In this document: positions 32,088-32,391 of the stretch, piece after piece
Layout of the letters: the number at the start of each line of letters is the position of its first letter
Position numbering within the stretch: position 1 is the stretch's first letter
Assembly (NCBI GenBank): GCA_944391155.1
Contig: CALXSO010000116.1
Coordinates: 1 to 32,391 of the forward strand
Direction: 5' to 3'
Source of the DNA: an uncultured Clostridia bacterium
GTDB taxonomy: Bacteria > Bacillota > Clostridia > TANB77 > CAG-508
Length of the DNA: 32,391 nt
Made by a program: the position numbers and the translations under genes
Notes under the pieces: generated by a model
What the model was told of the DNA's origin: nothing
What the model saw: the letters and a program-made list of their open reading frames with translations, nothing else
The model's database searches: none

Positions 32088-32391
32088 CTACTCTTCGTCT
32101 ATATTGTTTTTTAATTTTTTTAACATTTCGTAAATTTCTGTTACATAACTCCCGTTCCATTGACTAAAATCTTTTTCCATTGCTTTCCATCCATCTCTAG
32201 GTTTGCAAAAATCCTCAAATTCCGAAATTGCTAAATCTATATTTCTTTTGTTAATTTTGTCTTTAACTATTTGTTCTGTATATTTTCTTGGTCTTCCAGA
32301 ACATAATATAACTAATATTCCTTTTTCACTTACCCTTTTTATTGTTTCTATTGTTTTTACTGACAAATTTCTATTACTATCCCTTAATGTC
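32088..32391 (-). CDS. HAD-family (Cof-like) hydrolase fragment with unrelated C terminus; runs off the right edge
   Basis: The frame is open to base 32391, so its start is outside. TLRDSNRNLSVKTIETIKR, then SEKGILVILCSGRPRKYTEQ is the beginning of a Cof-type HAD phosphatase: the GTL...N motif follows the catalytic DxDG, and CSGR is motif 2. After KDKINKRNIDLAIS the sequence no longer resembles HAD proteins (FEDFCKPRDGWKAMEKDF, then QWNGSYVTEIYEMLKK) and stops at about 100 residues. It is best read as a deletion fusion of a HAD start to another gene's end, though a short natural variant is possible. The stop is eight bases before the radical SAM fragment start. Confidence 0.55.
   Translation of the reverse strand, partial: TLRDSNRNLSVKTIETIKRVSEKGILVILCSGRPRKYTEQIVKDKINKRNIDLAISEFEDFCKPRDGWKAMEKDFSQWNGSYVTEIYEMLKKLKNNIDEE

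Overview
The window is strongly AT-rich. It carries sporulation genes (spoIIAA-spoIIAB-sigF, gerW, an H-type small acid-soluble spore protein), T-box leaders in front of two aminoacyl-tRNA synthetase genes, Gram-positive-type RNase Y, a sortase and a dockerin-bearing wall hydrolase. This points to a spore-forming, low-GC, anaerobic Clostridia-type Firmicute, perhaps gut-associated. The species cannot be named from the sequence alone. Most genes are on the minus strand.

Layout. (1) 1-1231 minus: the spoIIA operon (anti-anti-sigma factor, anti-sigma factor, start of sigF, which runs off the left edge). (2) 1241-7411 minus: an apparent operon from a strong promoter at 7383-7411, coding a dockerin-tagged glucosaminidase, a membrane-anchored beta-sandwich surface protein, RecX, ScpA, a DUF2953 protein and GerW, closed by a terminator at 1241-1284. 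(3) 7661-9202: RNase Y. (4) 9317-12370: a membrane/WG-repeat protein whose 3' end is rewritten by a perfect 68-bp palindrome, then a GH3 beta-N-acetylhexosaminidase. (5) 12738-16788: pheS-pheT behind a Phe-specific T-box. (6) 17069-19276: small unknown genes, a sortase and many intergenic repeats. (7) 19277-21733 plus: a large U32-family protein. (8) 22059-26533: RNHCP protein, uridine-kinase-like protein, SspH, and an HD phosphohydrolase that appears frameshifted. (9) 26749-28557: tRNA-Trp, a T-box leader and glycyl-tRNA synthetase. (10) 28745-32391: an unknown gene of different base composition, Nudix, P-loop kinase, ASCH and DUF4186 proteins, among several clipped gene remnants.

The strongest unusual signal is a family of roughly 160-bp, almost fully palindromic intergenic elements (best copies 12518-12677 and 18259-18419). 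They end in GTTACTA/TAGTAAC, and the two intact copies are each flanked by a different exact 8-bp direct repeat (TATCAAAT and TTCTATTT). This is what target-site duplications of a non-autonomous transposon (MITE) look like. A second, shorter repeat family (about 67 bp) is spread through the same intergenic spaces. Other notable points are a hairpin between the Shine-Dalgarno sequence and the start codon of spoIIAB, a tRNA-Trp gene directly upstream of the glyS T-box leader, and a cluster of truncated genes at the right edge. I see no CRISPR array, prophage, transposase gene or recognisable defence system.
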